This document shows, piece after piece, positions 43,592 to 54,654 of a stretch of DNA of 64,000 nucleotides (position 1 is the stretch's first letter; every line of letters starts with the position of its first letter). The stretch is from Diphasiastrum complanatum (lineage: Eukaryota > Streptophyta > Lycopodiopsida > Lycopodiales > Lycopodiaceae), in assembly GCA_029204225.1 (NCBI GenBank), contig CM055094.1, positions 5,324,063-5,388,062 on the forward strand, in the 5' to 3' direction. Made by a program: the position numbers and the translations under genes. A model generated the notes under the pieces. It was given only the letters and a program-made list of their open reading frames with translations. It did no database searches and had not been told where the DNA came from.

Positions 43592-45518
43592 TTTACAATA
43601 CATTGTTCCCCTTATGATTGACATCGAAAATTTAGTAAAGATTGACAATCTGTACTTTGAGGTTTCTGAGAACGGTTCCAAATTAGACATATTTTTCTTT
43701 GTGCTTAGGATTGATACAGGAAACACTACGAATTGTGGATGTTTGGTGGATATTCAAGAGGAATTTGATGATTGTAGTTCTACATTTTTTAAAATATTTA
43801 CTGAGAAAAATGAAAAATATTCTAAGATTTATGCTAGTATCGTTGATTATGATGTCGCGCTGATGGTAGCAAGTGTTCAGAAAAATCTGAACTCTTGCTA
43901 TGGATTGAATTGGCTATTGTATGACAATGAAATATATAATATATCACACAAGGAGATACTTGAAGGCTTTCGAAGGGCCAAAAGCAAAATTCAAAATTAT
44001 CCTAGCCTTCTTGGATCGGAAAGAAATGTTTCAAAATAAAAGTCCAGACAACGAAGTAAAGAAGTGGAAGGGACGAGTGCTACAAAGAGACAGAATCACC
44101 AAGAGTCACCTGCAGATATGACTTTAGCGGTTACAACAGTGGACGCAATTCCACTTAGGAGTTTTCAACCACCTTCACAAAAAGAGAAAAAGAGCAGAAA
44201 AAAGAGTGTCGAAGAAAAGAAGGATGTTTTGATTGAAGTTGTCTCAAAAAAATCAAAGGCCTCAAAATCATGCGATGAAGATGCACTTGCGAAAACCAAT
44301 TTGAGATTGGATGCCTTTAAGAAGTTGTATCCTCTGGGTATACAAACTGAGATTCAGATTGATGTAACCAAGTGTGAGCTTCCCCAAGCGCAATATAATT
44401 GCAGGCCTTTCAATAGAGATTATTGTGATGCGTTGCAGAGATCGTTGTTTAACACTGCTGGGGTACTTGCCTTTAGCATTTGTGATCCCATTTTATTCAA
44501 AATCTAGGGATTTGTAGAGGTGTTTGACAGGAAAATTTTAAAGGACAAGGCAACAGAGATAAAATTTTATGTTGTGGATGGACAACATACAATACAAGCG
44601 GCAAAAAATTTGTTGAGAGTTTTGGATGCACAAAAGTTTCTAGATTGTGGAAGTTTGCGACAACAATACCACAGACGCAGTGCACGCATTTTGAGTCATA
44701 AGGTGACTCCCATGGAATGCGTTCAGATATCTAGAGCATTGAATGAGCTGAATGATGAATACAAGCTAAAAAGTTGTTTTCCTGAACTACTCCATTAAGC
44801 TTGAATGCAGTGGGAATTTTGGGGACGTCCTGAACGACCGGTTGGAGGTGGGCGAACATGCGACAAGTGGAAGGTACATTGTTTTTATATAGAGGCTCAG
44901 TTTAAGCTTATTGTGTTGTTATATTTACTGTTGTTTAGCTTTATGCACAACTATGATTGATCTAATTGCAAATAATTATTTGTATCTTACAAATCAATGT
45001 TGGAAGATATGATGTGACGGAAAGAGCCAAAGGAATCTTATTGTGTGTTGTTTTCTTCTGATATTGTATGGAAAAAATGGATGAAATTGATGAGAAAGTG
45101 GGTGGATGGTTCTTTGCTGAATTCAAAGGGTGAACTAAAGCCCAACACAAAGAACGATTTGAAATCAATAACTCCATATCTTGTGCGCCCTTTGCAAGGT
45201 TTATTCGAGACTGAGATTGAAATTCTTTTTGATAAGTTGCTGAATGGGACCATTGTGTTCGACAAAAAAGACTCTTCTGATTTTCCTGATAATGTTACGT
45301 CTTTAAAAGAATATTGTGATCTAACAAAAAACAGACGAAACATGGGAAATGCATTAATGGATCATATGAAAGATGAATATGGAGTTAGTTTGTCACAATC
45401 ACCGATTTGTTGCAACAAAGCTTCGATCAGATCATCTTCTCAACATATCCAAATATGCCAAGACAAGGACAATACAGACCAAGACAATGAAGACAAAAAA
45501 TACAGCCGATATATCTGA
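43592..45518 (+). pseudogene. ParB-like-domain gene with in-frame stops, two exons
   Basis: One frame runs from about 43488 to 44873, broken only by TAA 44037, TAG 44505, TAA 44796 and a TGA just after. The first plausible Met is at 43616. N-terminal part: LVKIDNLYFEVSENGSKLDI, then NSCYGLNWLLYDNEIYN. A basic, lysine-rich linker (EKKSRKKSVEEKKD) follows. Then EIQIDVTKCELPQAQYNCRP, LQRSLFNTAGVLAFSI and FYVVDGQHTIQAAKNLL, which fit the ParB N-terminal fold: strand and loop, then the (I/V)xDGxHRxxAAxxLG box, with Thr for Arg. Next come PMECVQISRALNELNDEYKL and FWGRPERPVGGGRTCDKWK, ending at a donor-like AAG/GTACATT near 44873. A second exon, about 45006-45518, adds IVWKKWMKLMRKWVDGSLLN to the end. 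No frameshift is seen. ParB family members bind or cut DNA; the role in plants is unknown to me. The family call is from motif only. Confidence 0.5.
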
Positions 45519-46046
45519 GACTTCAACAAGGGCAAGCCAATATATCTGATTGTAGTGGTCACTAGAGTTCAAGTGCCTGAAGATCTCCCCAACGGAGATA
45601 ATGCATTTCCTGCAGGAGACAATGAATCTTGTTAACGAAAACTCATATTATCCAGTTGCAATTACATTGTGTTCTGCACCATGGAAATGGAAATCATAGA
45701 AATGAAAGAGCCTCATAGAAAAAGTGGTTCATATATTTTCAAAAATAATGTATACAAAAAATTGTATTACATAGTACAAAATTCCATTGTTTATAATCTA
45801 TGGATCTTCAATTTTGATGGATGTTCCCATGTCTTTGTATTTTATATGCTCTTCCTACCTTAAACTTACGTGCACCAGAGAAATTGTTTTAGTTAATATA
45901 TTTTTTGAAATTGATTCACTTAGAAATCTAAAAAAAGAACATTTTCATATGGCATAACGTATCTTTACACCATTCAACCGAAATTGATAGTACTGAGGTA
46001 GATCAAATTGCAACATGTCTAGTTCTGATCGAATGTGATTGAGACA

Positions 46047-46355
46047 TCAATTTTCCTCGACCTCAACCATTGCAAGAATGTTCTCATTTCTTTTCACTGT
46101 TATTTGAAGTTGCTTTTGAGGGTTTATACCAAAATCTTGGTCAAGTGGCTTCCAAACATTTTTGCATTTAATCCATCTTCTATAATATAGCAGCAAAGTG
46201 AGCATTTGTTTTTCGATGTGATATCTAAATGTCATTGATGAGTAACATACTCTGCACTCAACTTGCTGATTTTGTTTCGTATCCCAACCATCATCCAACA
46301 ACTCGGCAATTATTTCAGCACTCAACTCCTTACAAATAAACATTGTTTTCATCAT
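46047..46355 (-). pseudogene. Family T, C-terminal module (right copy, inverted)
   Basis: Reads TMFICKELSAEIIAELLDDG, then CYSSMTFRYHIEKQMLTLLL, YYRRWIKCKNVWKPLDQDFG and ends ENILAMVEVEEN. It aligns with 2060-1750 of the left copy (TMFIAKNLTDEMISKLLDD...QYHIEKQMLSFMFYYRRWIR...KALDQDF). The acidic tail is missing. It is on the opposite strand from the N-terminal module at 46793, so the locus has been rearranged. Confidence 0.6.
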
Positions 46356-46677
46356 TAGGGGATATAAGAACTCAAAATGGGCCCTTTGTCAAGATGTTGT
46401 TTTTGACTTCGCACGCTTTCAACACTTATGTGTCCCAATGAATGGTGCCCATCTGTGACAAACTGTACAGTGGTTGACAGATGGAAATTTTATTTAACTT
46501 TCCCAGTCAAATTTTCGTGATTTTCAAATATCCCGCCGAGCAGAATAAACAAATGTGATTGGACTACAGTTACTGCCCGAATACTCTTATGCTGCCATCT
46601 TTGTACACTCGAGGTTGATTTAACGCCAATAGTCGTAAACTGTAGTTAACTAATCCTTGTAGTTTAGAAACTTCTTG

Positions 46678-46765
46678 TCATTCTTAGGTATACCTCTCAT
46701 TCTCTTCATTTTTTCTCTTATTTTGGATTGTCATTCTTAGGTATACCTCTCAATCTCTTCATTCT
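46678..46765. repeat. 53-bp tandem duplication
   Basis: TCATTCTTAGGTATACCTCT at 46678 and again at 46731, each followed by CTCTTCATT. It lies just upstream of the family T start at 46793. Confidence 0.8.
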
Positions 46766-46792
46766 CACCTTGCGTACACGTATTTTCGACTA

Positions 46793-47371
46793 ATGGCTAC
46801 ACATAATCGAATACCAAGAGGAACCATTGATGCAGTCAATATTTGCAATGAAAAAAATGTAGAAGATCAATGGATACCAAGCCTTATATCCAAAATATCA
46901 ATGGATCTTGATGCATTCCTCTGTAAAAGGATCATTCCGAAAAAGAAAAAGATGGGATAACATATATAGAAGCTCTTGGAATGGCAAAATCATGGATTTC
47001 AAATTATCACCTACTGCTCAATCTATTACGGAAGTTTTAGTTCAGTATGCTTATCTTCACAATGAGCTCAACATTCATGATTTGAATCCAAATGATAGAA
47101 GAAAATGCAATTGTAAGTTTTTAGATTTAATTTATTTAGAGCTAAGATTTTCTTTAAATTATATTTTTCTTGTGATATTTTTGTTGATTTTGCATAATCG
47201 TATCCATCAAATTTTGTTGAATGGCAAATAGTTCAATCGATTGTAGGAATAATCGATGTCATACATTCGGATATGGGTATTTTACAATATAAAGGTCGTT
47301 CTCCCAAATCACTTTTAGAGTTAGGGGTTTTCTTTTATGATCACACCTATTTTCTTGATAAAAATGGTTTA
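46793..47371 (+). pseudogene. Family T, N-terminal module (right copy)
   Basis: From ATG 46793: MATHNRIPRGTIDAVNICNE, a frame change near 46900, then KYQWILMHSSVKGSFRKRKR, WNGKIMDFKLSPTAQSITEV and DRRKCNC at about 47115. An intron follows at the same place as in the left copy, then YPSNFVEWQIVQSIVGIIDV, SPKSLLELGVFFYD. The left copy reads MAACNRRP...SSKGAFRKRK...QSISEVL...KCNC/YPSSISEWQPIQSLVGIIDV...LLDFGIFFYD. At about 47371-47383 it is broken off and joined to the HSP110 fragment on the other strand. Unknown protein. Confidence 0.6.
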
Positions 47372-47382
47372 ATTGATTGAAA

Positions 47383-47750
47383 AGGACTTCATCAAAATCC
47401 CAGTCACCAAGAGATCTATCAAATGCCTGGCCTAAAATCTTTAACCAGCCTTTCTCAAAGGCAGTAATATAGACTTGCATGCTGGCATGACCTATATCAA
47501 CAAATACCACATGGATCGGCATGGCCTAAGGTAAGTATGTCTTGTATATGCCATACACAAGGGCATTGGCCATACGCCAGAAAGGATGAAGGCCAACTAT
47601 CAATGCTATATCCAAATACACCCTTTGTTGGAGCACTATGAAATAGATGGGTATCCCAGTCCCACAATTTACAGCCTGTGTTCGAAGGCTCTTCTCAGGT
47701 ACGGAGTCCAACTTTGAAAAGATCATCCCAAGGATCTGAGTAAGTTGGAA
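47383..47750 (-). pseudogene. HSP110/HSP70-15-like gene fragment
   Basis: On minus: QLTQILGMIFSKLDSVPEKS, NCGTGIPIYFIVLQQRVYLD, IALIVGLHPFWRMANALVYG, IYKTYLP, one stop, then VVFVDIGHASMQVYITAFEK and GWLKILGQAFDRSLGDWDFD, EVLFNQL. This is the nucleotide-binding-domain region of plant HSP110-class chaperones, about residues 130-240 of an 830-850-residue protein. In the family these act as nucleotide exchange factors for HSP70. Here it is intron-less over this span, has one in-frame stop, and lacks both ends. It lies between family T sequence and an unassigned spacer. A captured or retrotransposed scrap, not a working gene. Confidence 0.85.
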
Positions 47751-48298
47751 AGAGCTTATCTTTCCCATGTTGCGTAATGTTTAGTTGCAGCCGTGTCTCG
47801 CGATCCTTTGCTGAGTGAGCGATTCTCACACAATTTTCTATTAGAAGTGGGTGCTTGAGGCCTCCTAGGCTGACTGCGCATCTATCTCTCCTGTGTGTTT
47901 GAAAACTTTCCACGGGCTGCGAACAACTGGTCTGGTCAAATGTCAGTGACCTGCCTAGATAAGAGAGAGAAGAAGCGTTACTATTCAGCCATATGAGATT
48001 TTACAACACCTCTCCATGCACGACCTGTCTGCCCACAGAACCTAATGATCTGTCCGTTTTGATGCTCCTAATGATCTGTCCGTATTATGCTCCTGATCTG
48101 TAGAAAACGAAAGAAAACAAACATGGCCTGGATCATAATGAAGATGGAAGTGATGTGAACAACTCATGCAGAAATAATGGCAGAACTCAGTCCAGGTGGT
48201 TATATGTTCCACCATTCAAGCTGCTGTATGAAACTGTATGAAAGTGAAGGACTTGTGTGGAAGCTTGGAAGTTGTATGATCTGCTCTAGTGGGGGCAT
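47751..48298. other. Spacer with a 26-bp tandem duplication
   Basis: CCTAATGATCTGTCCGT occurs at 48041 and 48067 in a 26-bp tandem pair. The stretch 48100-48298 may be the 3' internal end of a copia element, because it ends in AGTGGGGGCA directly before a TG. Confidence 0.45.
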
Positions 48299-48987
48299 TG
48301 TTGACTGTGTGAAAGTTCATTAAAGATGACAAAGACAACTACTATGCTCCTGCTGTGATGAGATTTGAATGTGTAAGAGACCAACTTTGGTCATTCTTCT
48401 TCATGTGCTGCTTGCCAACGTTACTAATTGGGAGTACCAATGTGCTCCAGTGAAACTATGGCTGTGTGATGAAGAACTCCAGCGATAATTGTTTGAAATG
48501 GGCTTCAGTGGAAGCTGCCTGTGTGTAGAGCTCTTAAAAGATGATTCTACACATGGAGACTATTCATAGGATGTAAATTGTTTTAAGACTGTGTGTTTAG
48601 TCAACGTTGGTTAGTGATGACGTTGGTTAGAGATGACAATAAGTAGGTTATGGATATCAACATGTTAGTAAGTACAATAAGTATGTAAGTATATGTAAGA
48701 TGTGATCAAAGAATTATCCTGCGTGATAGATTCTTGATCAAGTGCGAGTGTTAGAGAAGTAGGTTTAGGTCATGTTAGGCTTAGGGCACTTCAAGTAGTT
48801 TTAGGTCACGGAAGCATCACGGTCCTTCAACCGTCATGTTGTTCACGTCGTTTGCAGCCCATCGTTCATTGATGTAGAGGCTAGGCCAGATCTCTTTCAT
48901 TCAGTCAATACAGTGTTTAGTTACATAAGTGCTCTTGCACTCTCTTCTGCCGCTGCTATTATGTAACTCTCTTTTGTTGCTGTAACA
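48299..48987 (+). repeat. Copia-type LTR, single
   Basis: About 689 bp from TGTTGACTGTG to TGCTGTAACA. It is followed at 48988 by TGGTATCAGAGC, a copia primer binding site, and preceded by a purine-rich AGTGGGGGCA that resembles a polypurine tract. The right boundary is firm, the left is probable. No partner LTR is seen in the window. The internal region right of the primer site is interrupted after 50 bases by a gypsy LTR. Confidence 0.6.
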
Positions 48988-48999
48988 TGGTATCAGAGC
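48988..48999 (+). other. Primer binding site
   Basis: TGGTATCAGAGC directly after the LTR end; initiator tRNA-Met type. Confidence 0.75.
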
Positions 49000-49037
49000 T
49001 AGTGGGGGTTCGTTTGCCTATGCTTGCTTGAGTGGGG

Positions 49038-49587
49038 TGTTACGGAATGTTTAGTTGAAAGCCACACACAGGAAAGTGCCGTAGGCTTGAGCACCCAGAG
49101 AAGGCCTTGAGAATTCTCAATATCCCATAAGTAACTGCTTGCATTGAACTCTCCGGTATATAAGTTTGGGCTTCTATATATCCTCTATCCCCTGGTACCA
49201 GCCCTTTTGGGGGTTAGATGGATGGCGGGTGTAATAGATCCTAACACCAGAGTAGGGCAAACACTCACTCATTTACCCAACCTTGCCTACCCCCTGATAT
49301 AGAGTAAACCCCTCCTAGCCCAGTGTGAGGACTGGTAGCATGCAGCTGCCAAGTGTCGGCCACGTGTCACCGACGTGGCCGACTGCACGTCGAGATCTGA
49401 CTGTGGGCCCTATCCTGCTGACAGGGTCCCTAGACTGTGTTAGGCCCGCCATGGCTATGGACCGTGCTGGGGCACGATACTCACACTGTCTTGCCCTGTT
49501 GGTCATGTACGTTGGACACGACCCTGACTGTGGTATCTAACCTATCTGTGTTCTCTAGGGTTCGACACTAGTTACGAGCTTGTAACA
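49038..49587 (-). repeat. LTR of gypsy element G
   Basis: 550 bp, TGTTACGGAATG at left and CTTGTAACA at right (TG...CA on minus). Next to it at 49588 the minus strand carries AAGGGGGAGGGAG, a polypurine tract, so this is the 3' LTR of the minus-strand element that follows. Confidence 0.8.
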
Positions 49588-52060
49588 CTCCCTCCCCCTT
49601 AAGAACCGTCTTGGTCCTCTAAGACAAACTCTGAAAAAATCTTGTGAAGGACGTTGTCTCTTTCCCAAGTGGCATTCTCAACAGGCTGATCATTCCACTC
49701 AACCAGATATTCTCGGTATAGAGTACGACGAGTCTGCGTCTCTCTACTATAAAAAATCTCTTCTGGTTCATGTGGAGGTTGTTGAGGATCCAATGGGAGA
49801 ACTAGAACACTGTCCTCTACCAGATTTTCTGATCTGGCTAAGGCTTTTCGTAACTGACTTACATGAAAGACTGGAAAAATCTTACTGTTGTGTGGGAGTT
49901 CTAGTTCATAGGTGACCTCGCCTAGTCTCCTACTGATGGTAAAGAGACCACAATACCTTGGAGACAACTTAGCACACACTCCTGATTTGAGGGTTTTAGA
50001 GTCGACTGGGACTCTCAAGTAGACTTTCTCACTAGTGGAGAACTGCACATCCCGTCTATGCCTACATAATGCTTGGCTCGATCCTGGGACTACCCGATGC
50101 TATGCTTAGCATGTTCTATCATTTGGTTTAGGTCGTCTAAAAAGTTTCTGGCTGCTTCAACTTTTTCTCATTTAAACCCTACAGTTGTGGGTGAGCGTGG
50201 CTGAAAACCATACATCAGCATAAATGGGCTGTATCCCGTAGCTGAAGGTTTGGTATTGTTGTAAGCAAACTCTAATATTGAGAGATACTCCTCCCAATTA
50301 GTATGCTTCTTGCTGACGTATGCATGAAGCATATCCTCTAGCACCTGATTTACCCTCTCTGTTTGACCTTTCGTCTATGGATGGTCGGTGGTACTCATAT
50401 TAAGAACAATTTAAATACCCCGTCTACAAACAACCTCGCTAACTCTGGAGCTCTAACGGTTGTTTTGGTCGGAATGAAATGAGCCATTTTGGTCAAATGG
50501 TGAACTTTGAACCATATAGCGTCATTACCCTTTTGGGATTTAGGTAGGCCTACTATAAAATCCATGGAGATACTCTCCCATTTACCAGCTGGTATTTCTA
50601 AGGAATGCAACAACCCTCCTGCCTTTGAACGCTCTGCTTTGTTTACGTGACATTTCTGGCAACTGGTTACATACTGGTGGACGTTTTTTTTCATACTGGG
50701 CCAGAAAAATTGCCTACGAAGAAGCTCATAGGTCTTCTGTATGCCTGGGTGTCCCACACTAGGATTGTCATGACATTCATATAGGACCTGCTACCTATAA
50801 TCCTGTGAATTGGGGACACATACTCTATCTCTATAGAACAAGTACTCATCCTGAATGGAATACTGTTTCCATTTGAATCCTTGAGTCAACTAACCCTCAA
50901 CCTCTGGGGTTTGCTTGGGTGATACAGGCTCAGAATCCTCAACGTCATCTGACGATGTATACTCAGACTCATCATGATCCTCAACTGAAGCTGCCGTATT
51001 CTTGGATGAATTGGCACCAGCCTCGGGAACTGGTTCTAGAGTCTGTAACTGTCTGCTCTGGACTGAGTTATGGATAGTAGAAAAGAATGCATCATGCTGG
51101 CACTTCCCTCTCAAGGACTTGAGTAACTCATTATGAATCTGAGTAAAACTCAGCTCGTTTATCATAGGCATTCTGCTAAGGGCATCTGCTACTGTATTGA
51201 ATTTTCACCGTCTATATCTAATAGACATGTCAAACTCTTGCATCAACTCTGCCCAACGAGCTTTTCGACCTCTAAGCTCAGGTTGATTGCAAAGGTATCT
51301 AATACTCTCATGGTCTGTCAGGACCTCAAAGTTGCCACCATACAAATAATGCCTCCAAGTCTTAAGGGCATGGACTATAGAAAAGAGTTCCTTTTCATAG
51401 GCACTGTACCTAGTCTGAGCTGGTTTGAATTTTTTTCTCTCGAACGCAACTGGTCGTCCACTCTGAGTTAGCACAGCACCAACTGCAAAGTCGCTAGCAT
51501 ATGCTTCGACCACAAATGGCTGATTGGGGTCGACGACTTTTAGAACTGGTGTTGTAGCTAAGGTTGTTTTGAGAGCATCAAAGCTCTCCTGCTGTGCGGA
51601 CTCCCAAATGAACTCCTTTCCCTTCCCCTTAAGAAGATTTATCATGGGAACTGCTATCTGAGCACATTCCTTGTATACTATCCCACCAAACCAAGAAAAA
51701 TCTGAAGTTCTAAAATATTTTGAGGTCTCAGCCAACTGAGTATGGCTTTAACCTTATTCGGGGTCATCTTAATCCCATCTGACGAGATAATGTGACCCAA
51801 ATATGCTACTTCTTCAACGAAGAATTCACACTTGGATTGTTTAGCATAAAGCTTATGCTTTCTGAGGAGTCGAAACACCTTTCTGAGGTGTTTTAGATGC
51901 TCCTTCCTCGTTTTGCTATAGACGAGGATGTCATCTAAAAATACGACTACAAACTTACCCAAGTATGGTCTGACAACACTGTTCATCAAGGTCATAAAGG
52001 TAGCTGGAGCATTTGTGAGGGCTTGAGATCCAAGGTGGATTTGCATGTGATCAATGGTTG
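49588..52060 (-). pseudogene. Chromovirus gypsy G pol, truncated and decayed
   Basis: Minus-strand order from the right: RT palm from about 52060 ([23 protein letters not shown]), thumb ([20 protein letters not shown]) and RNase H (FVVEAYASDFAVGAVLTQSG, LTDHESIRYL), then a stop where the usual QxKxNxVADALSR follows. Next an acidic linker, an HHCC finger (H near 50757; CQKCHVNKAE) and integrase MDFIVGLPKSQKGND. A deletion after GVFKLF removes about 35 residues including the second catalytic Asp, and the frame resumes MSTTDHP...GQTERVNQVL. The end is a chromodomain REYLVEWNDQPVENATWERD (49640-49760). Several stops. Gag, protease and the RT fingers are gone; the break at about 52060 meets unrelated sequence. 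Different family from F1. Confidence 0.85.
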
Positions 52061-52104
52061 ATCCACATCTCTTAGTTAACTCTACTACCATAGATCCTCA
52101 TGCC

Positions 52105-52150
52105 AAACTACATGCATGATGTTGCATGGATTGCATGATGTTGCATGGAT
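52105..52150. repeat. Short tandem repeat of GCATGATGTTGCATGGATT
   Basis: Two and a half copies of a 19-base unit at the broken end of gypsy G, in a GCATG-rich 150-base stretch. Confidence 0.75.
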
Positions 52151-52309
52151 TGCATGCCACTTTCCTAGACAAGCTAGACATATGTAGATCATGCATGTGA
52201 AATTGCATGCAACATTCTACCAAACTTTGCATGTCATGCATGTCACCTAACTTTTTGCATGCCAACATATCTAAATCTACCTAACACAAACTCGACCTAA
52301 TCTACAAGG

Positions 52310-53586
52310 TTATGTTCTCAATTCACATACCTTGATTATGTACAATGGAAACAACATGAGCATAGCCCCCAAAGTCAACATAGAAAGATTCGTTTTACCA
52401 TTCTTCACACTCCCATAAAGACTTTTAAACAAAAGACATATTTTTGCTTCGTCACCAACTTTCACAAATCTAGGTGGTTGTTCCATGTAGATCTCCTCCT
52501 CAAGATAACCATTGAGGAAAGCATTAGATATATCAAGTTGAAACATCCTCCAATTGTGATAACATGCAAGTGAATTGAGAATTCTTATAGGTACCATTTT
52601 TGCAACAGGTGCAAAAGTGTCTTCATAATCAAGACCTTTAATCTAAGAATATCCTTTGGCGCAAAGTCTTGTTTTGAATTTGTTGATGGATCCATCATGG
52701 TTGTATTTGATCCTGAACACCCATTTGCATCTGATAACATACATTTTGCTAGGTGGATTGACAAGCTCCCATGTATTGTTTGACATCAAGGCTTCATACT
52801 CAATTGTCATTGCTTCAACCCATTTCTTGGATTGAAGAGCTTCTTGGACATCTCTTGGCTCTTCATGCATGATAGAGTGCCATCCTCCACTTGCTTTCCT
52901 TTCTCCACATGTGTGAGCCTTCTTGGCTCGGATCTTTCTCTTGTGGATCTTCTAGGTGTAGGTGCTTGAATTTGCTCCTCCTCAAGCCTCAACCCCAACA
53001 TATCTTGATTAAGATCAAGATTGATTATGGTTGATCCTGCATGAGGTTCCTTGATCTTTGCCCCATCCAAGTTATACTTTTGATCTTCATAAAAGATCAC
53101 ATCTCCACTTACAACATTCTTATTAGTAGAGGGAACATAAACTTTATATGCTTTCTTAGAAGATGCATATCCAACAAAAATGTCTTTAATAGCACTAGGA
53201 TCATCCTTTTTTCTAGTCTCTAACGGAACATGCACATAGCATAAACAACCAAAGATCCTAAGATGATCTACCTTAGGCTTTTCTTTGTACAACATTTCAT
53301 ATGGTGTTCTTTCTTCTATTGCAAGAATAGGAAGCCTATTACAAAGATAATTGGCACATGCAACTACTTCTCCCCAAAAATCCTTGGTTAGAGATGCTTC
53401 TAGCCTAGTGGCTTTTGGACATTTACAAAGTGTTCTATTTTTTCTTTCAACAACTCCATTTTGCTGAGGAGTATAAGAACATGAAAACTGTCTTTGTATT
53501 CCTTCTTGCTCACAATAGTCATAAACCACAAAGTTCTGAAGGTTGTTCCTAAGACTTAAAACTTCACTAAAAATAGTGACAATCAA
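52310..53586 (-). pseudogene. Copia B integrase C-half and RT N-half
   Basis: From 53530: YTPQQNGVVERKNRTLCKCP (integrase Glu region), FWGEVVACANYLCNRLPILA, LRIFGCLCYVHVPLETRKKD, then an RT start HEEPRDVQEALQSKKWVEAM, CKWVFRIKYN and, after a stop, WRMFQLDISNAFLNGYLEEE. It ends at about 52400 before the YVDD box. The first two integrase Asp residues, RNase H and protease are missing. Related in wording to the intact copia (VPLETR...GYASS) but clearly diverged. Broken at both ends. Confidence 0.85.
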
Positions 53587-54600
53587 ATTTCAGCATGAAA
53601 TATTGTCACTTCAGTTTAATAACAAACCTTCTACTTCAGTAAAAAATAGGACATCCACTGATTAACTTATCAATTGAAGTTCTTGATCCATAATAGCAAC
53701 TTGAATAACACAAATTAGCTGTTCAAATTCAATTTCAGGAATTTTTTTGCAATTATTTTACTCAGCTAAACAATGATAACACACGTAACCGAGGGAGAGG
53801 ACATAAGACATCACCTCGACTAGGCTTATCATTCAATTGGTTAGTAAAACAAATCGGTCTTAAAATTATGTGAAAAAATGTCCACTTCAATTCATAATAC
53901 ATCAGTATTCAGCTTGGGTAACCATAACTCTCATTTGACGGGCTTTCAACAAGTTTTAACTTGACATTTTTTCATAAGGGTCTATGTTGTCCCTATTGCA
54001 CATTGGGGTTCTTCGTACTAAAATCTCAATAACATTTTCTGCCGAAGTCCAAATCTCAAAATTTTGAGCCCGTCTCTCTCATTCATCCATCGACCCTTTC
54101 TTTCTAGATCGCGACTGGATCTCCTTCATGATGGTCTGTCTTTAAAGCTCAGGCTCTAAGAATCTGCATATCACTTCTACAACAAAGCTCTGTAGACAGA
54201 TTCTCTTTTCAACAACTCAGTCATCCCCCAGACTTCCCAGTTGCAATTGGATACCAGAGAACCTCTAGCAATCAACACACAACAACCATCATGTTGAAGC
54301 ATGGGCTTCATTGTGCATTCTGTACACATAATTCACTCAAGAATCAACAAGCAATTAGAATGCTTCTCTCATTTTATTCATTCTACACAGAAGCAAAATT
54401 ATTTCCATTTTCTTCAACAGAAATAAAAACAAGAAACCGAAAACACTTCCGCATTTCTTTCTACAAAACATAGAACTCAAAACTGAGATTTTCCAACAAG
54501 GAATACTCTCCATATTATTTACAGACCATAGAATTCTATCTAGAATTCAGAATGCATGCCCAAATCTTAAGGGATTAGCCATTCTTAGCTCTGATACCAT
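53587..54600 (-). other. Unassigned stretch ending in a copia-type primer site
   Basis: On minus, TGGTATCAGAGC at 54589-54600 follows ...ACTCACA, an LTR-end/primer-site junction. Only about 50 bases of possible LTR remain before gag of copia B at 54655. The 1 kb after it (to 53587) has no coding signal and may be that element's untranslated leader. Confidence 0.4.
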
Positions 54601-54654
54601 GTGAGTTATTAGAGCATGCAACAAATTAATCTATAGACAAAAAATAGAGAGAAA

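Noticed and set aside
49315-49540. Overlapping ORFs on both strands in a GC-rich stretch
   Set aside because: Both are in the LTR of gypsy G; no protein resemblance.
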